A stretch of 64,000 nt of DNA from an uncultured Muribaculaceae bacterium (GTDB lineage Bacteria > Bacteroidota > Bacteroidia > Bacteroidales > Muribaculaceae). Every line of letters starts with the position of its first letter. Positions within the stretch are counted from its first letter, which is position 1. Below are positions 62,763 to 64,000 of the stretch, one piece after another. The notes under the pieces were generated by a model, which saw only the letters and a list, made by a program, of their open reading frames with translations, had not been told where the DNA came from and did not search any database. Where the stretch lies: NCBI GenBank assembly GCA_958436175.1, contig CAUBJF010000002.1:62001-126000 (forward strand). The letters run 5' to 3'. Made by a program: the position numbers and the translations under genes.

Positions 62763-63627
62763 CAGTTCTTGATTTGAAATTCGAATGTGCAAATTTAAAT
62801 AATTAAATCGTAAACTGCAAATTCTAATTCTTAAATTTGATATTTACAAATGGTAATTATGTATTTAAGATTACAAATTAACCTTGAGAAACTGAAAGAT
62901 CTTAGGTCGCAAAGAGGAGGGTCGAAGATAATTAGGAGTTCGACTTTTAGATTAGATTATCTTGTGTATATTATTCTAAATATGCATTTTACGCCTCTTT
63001 ATTAGTTGCTGTAGTCTGTTGGTTGTCTAAGGAGTACGTAGAGTTCAAGCTATTGTTTATAATAATTTCATTCATTATTGGGAGTCAATAATATAGTAGC
63101 TATGTTAAATAGTGTTAGACCTTGTATTTCTCGATTGAAAACTGTCAATAGGCAGACTGTAGTATTTTAAATTCGTCGAATCCGTCGTTATAAGCCAAAT
63201 TCGAATTCAGCAATGTAAATGTGAAGAATGAGAAAATAATAGTAAATATTTGATGCTATCGTAAATTATGCAAAGTGCAATAGCACTTTAGTAATTTGTC
63301 GCCTCGATTATTTGAAATTGTCGGTTCCTTGTTAAGTTGTTATATGTAACTAACATTCTCATGCGTCATAGAGTTTTCAATTAGCTCTATTTTAAACTCT
63401 CTTAACTGCTGTATATCTTAACGGATTAACTGATTTCGAATAATAGCTAAGTGTAAGCGTAATCTTCATCTCTCACTTACAAAAAGCAAGAAACAAAAGT
63501 TACATAATCGACATTATGTTAAATATAGACAATGAAGAACACTATTACCCTATTATTTTTCATGGATACTTCAAAATAATTCGTTCATAGTGTAATTTTA
63601 CTACTTTTCATTCGTCTTATAGATATA
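62763..63627. other. AT-rich region without recognised genes, with TTCGAA palindromes
   Basis: These 865 bp are markedly richer in A and T than the surroundings and hold no convincing coding frame. Palindromes related to ATTCGAAT recur: 62779-62786, AATTCGAATT at 63198-63207, a spaced form ATTCGTCGAAT at 63171-63181, and TTTCGAAT at 63434-63441. They may be binding sites of the HTH regulator that begins at the left edge. No tRNA, repeat array or insertion element is visible. A small RNA cannot be excluded. Confidence 0.5.
62790..62821 (-). promoter_or_regulatory. Promoter of the HTH regulator
   Basis: On the minus strand TTTG (62821-62818), 20 bases, TAAATTTG (62797-62790) match the consensus; the start is predicted about 62784, inside ATTCGAAT (62779-62786), 22 bases before the ATG. 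Confidence 0.7.
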
Positions 63628-64000
63628 ATGGCAAACAAAGATTCTAATAAGGAAGACAGATTTATGTCCTTGGTCAAACAATATCGTGATGTTGTTTCCA
63701 AGGTTTGCTATCTCTATAGTTCTCCCACTGCTCCTTTTGAAGACCTGTATCAGGAAGTGCTTATCAATCTTTGGCAGGGACTTGAAACATTTCGTGGCGA
63801 TTCAAAAATTTCAACCTGGATATATCGTACTGCAATCAATACATGCATTACATGGCATCGAAAGAATAGAAAATACTCCTCATCGTCTACCGATCGTCTT
63901 GAAGACATCTCTATCGAACCTATAGATTCAGCCTCTGGAGAAAGACAGGACCAGTGGCGCGAATTGATGTCTCTCATCTCATGTCTCGGTGTGCTTGATA
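63628..64000 (+). CDS. ECF-type RNA polymerase sigma factor, 3' end missing
   Basis: The 124 visible residues begin MANKDSNKEDRFMSLVKQYRDVV and show sigma-70 region 2: PFEDLYQEVLINLWQGLETFRGDSKISTWIYRTAINTCITWHRK. Region 4 would lie past the window edge. ECF sigmas usually pair with a membrane anti-sigma factor encoded just downstream, which cannot be seen here. A start at ATG 63628 fits region 2 position. It may be controlled by the HTH regulator across the AT-rich region, but this is only suggested by layout. Confidence 0.88.
   Translation, partial: MANKDSNKEDRFMSLVKQYRDVVSKVCYLYSSPTAPFEDLYQEVLINLWQGLETFRGDSKISTWIYRTAINTCITWHRKNRKYSSSSTDRLEDISIEPIDSASGERQDQWRELMSLISCLGVLD

Noticed and set aside
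62763..62792. TTG start of the HTH regulator upstream of ATG 62762
   Set aside because: That codon lies inside the -7 element of the gene's own promoter and would not be transcribed.
1..64000. CRISPR array, rRNA operon, insertion sequence or prophage
   Set aside because: No regularly spaced repeats, rRNA sequence, transposase or phage structural genes were seen on reading the window; a computed repeat search would confirm this.

Overview
The window is a gene-dense, moderate-GC piece of a chromosome from a member of the Bacteroidota, most likely order Bacteroidales and plausibly Muribaculaceae; the family is inference from overall gene content. Several things point this way. Promoters match the Bacteroidota pattern TTTG-N19/20-TAnnTTTG, and Shine-Dalgarno sequences are largely absent. 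Family-restricted genes are present (DUF4835, DUF5606, the THUMP-like methyltransferase, the DUF4922-SpoIID fusion). Conserved neighbourhoods such as dnaN-dnaQ-coaBC-DUF4835-recN-rlmB are also present. No rRNA, insertion sequence, prophage or CRISPR array was seen; this is mostly core genome.

Layout. (1) 1-13457, minus strand: a seven-gene operon with every junction overlapping or within about 7 bp. In transcription order it holds an exported amidase-like protein, a two-domain glycosyltransferase, a DUF4922-SpoIID fusion, an AmpG-like muropeptide permease with a large periplasmic insert, a NamZ-type exo-N-acetylmuramidase (DUF1343), a D-lactate-dehydrogenase-like flavo-iron-sulfur enzyme, and a HGSNAT/NagX-like acetyltransferase cut by the window edge. 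I read it as a cell-wall salvage operon: release amino sugars outside, import them, and oxidise the D-lactate that comes from MurNAc. (2) 13547-19388: a tRNA-Pro, pfkA, a LysR regulator, a split ThrE-type exporter with a small membrane protein in front, and a CASTOR/POLLUX-like channel. (3) 19620-26103, plus strand: dnaN, an epsilon-like exonuclease, coaBC, a DUF4835 protein, recN and rlmB, then an ABC-F ATPase and an M13 peptidase to 30144.

(4) 30218-36834, minus strand: a complete glycine-cleavage operon (lplA-gcvT-gcvH-gcvPA-gcvPB-lpd). It is divergent from a B3/B4-domain gene and a YrdC/Sua5 gene, and the two divergent promoters interlock. (5) 38223-45484, minus strand: iron alcohol dehydrogenase, folC, a chromate-transporter pair, mutS2, smpB and a membrane protein. 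(6) 45593-58768: DUF5606, dinB, tRNA-Glu, a thioredoxin-like protein, a GNAT enzyme, fba, an NSS transporter with a small membrane partner, alpha-amylase, PrsW, a MazG-like protein, pgk, a methyltransferase and a Bcr-type MFS exporter. (7) 58822-64000: a TPR protein, glnS, an HTH regulator, an AT-rich gene-poor stretch of about 860 bp carrying repeated TTCGAA palindromes, and the first part of an ECF sigma factor cut by the right edge.

Glycolysis genes (pfkA, fba, pgk) are scattered as single transcription units. The least ordinary parts are the cell-wall operon, small membrane proteins paired with two transporters, the interlocked divergent promoter, and the operator-like repeats near pgk and upstream of the HTH regulator.
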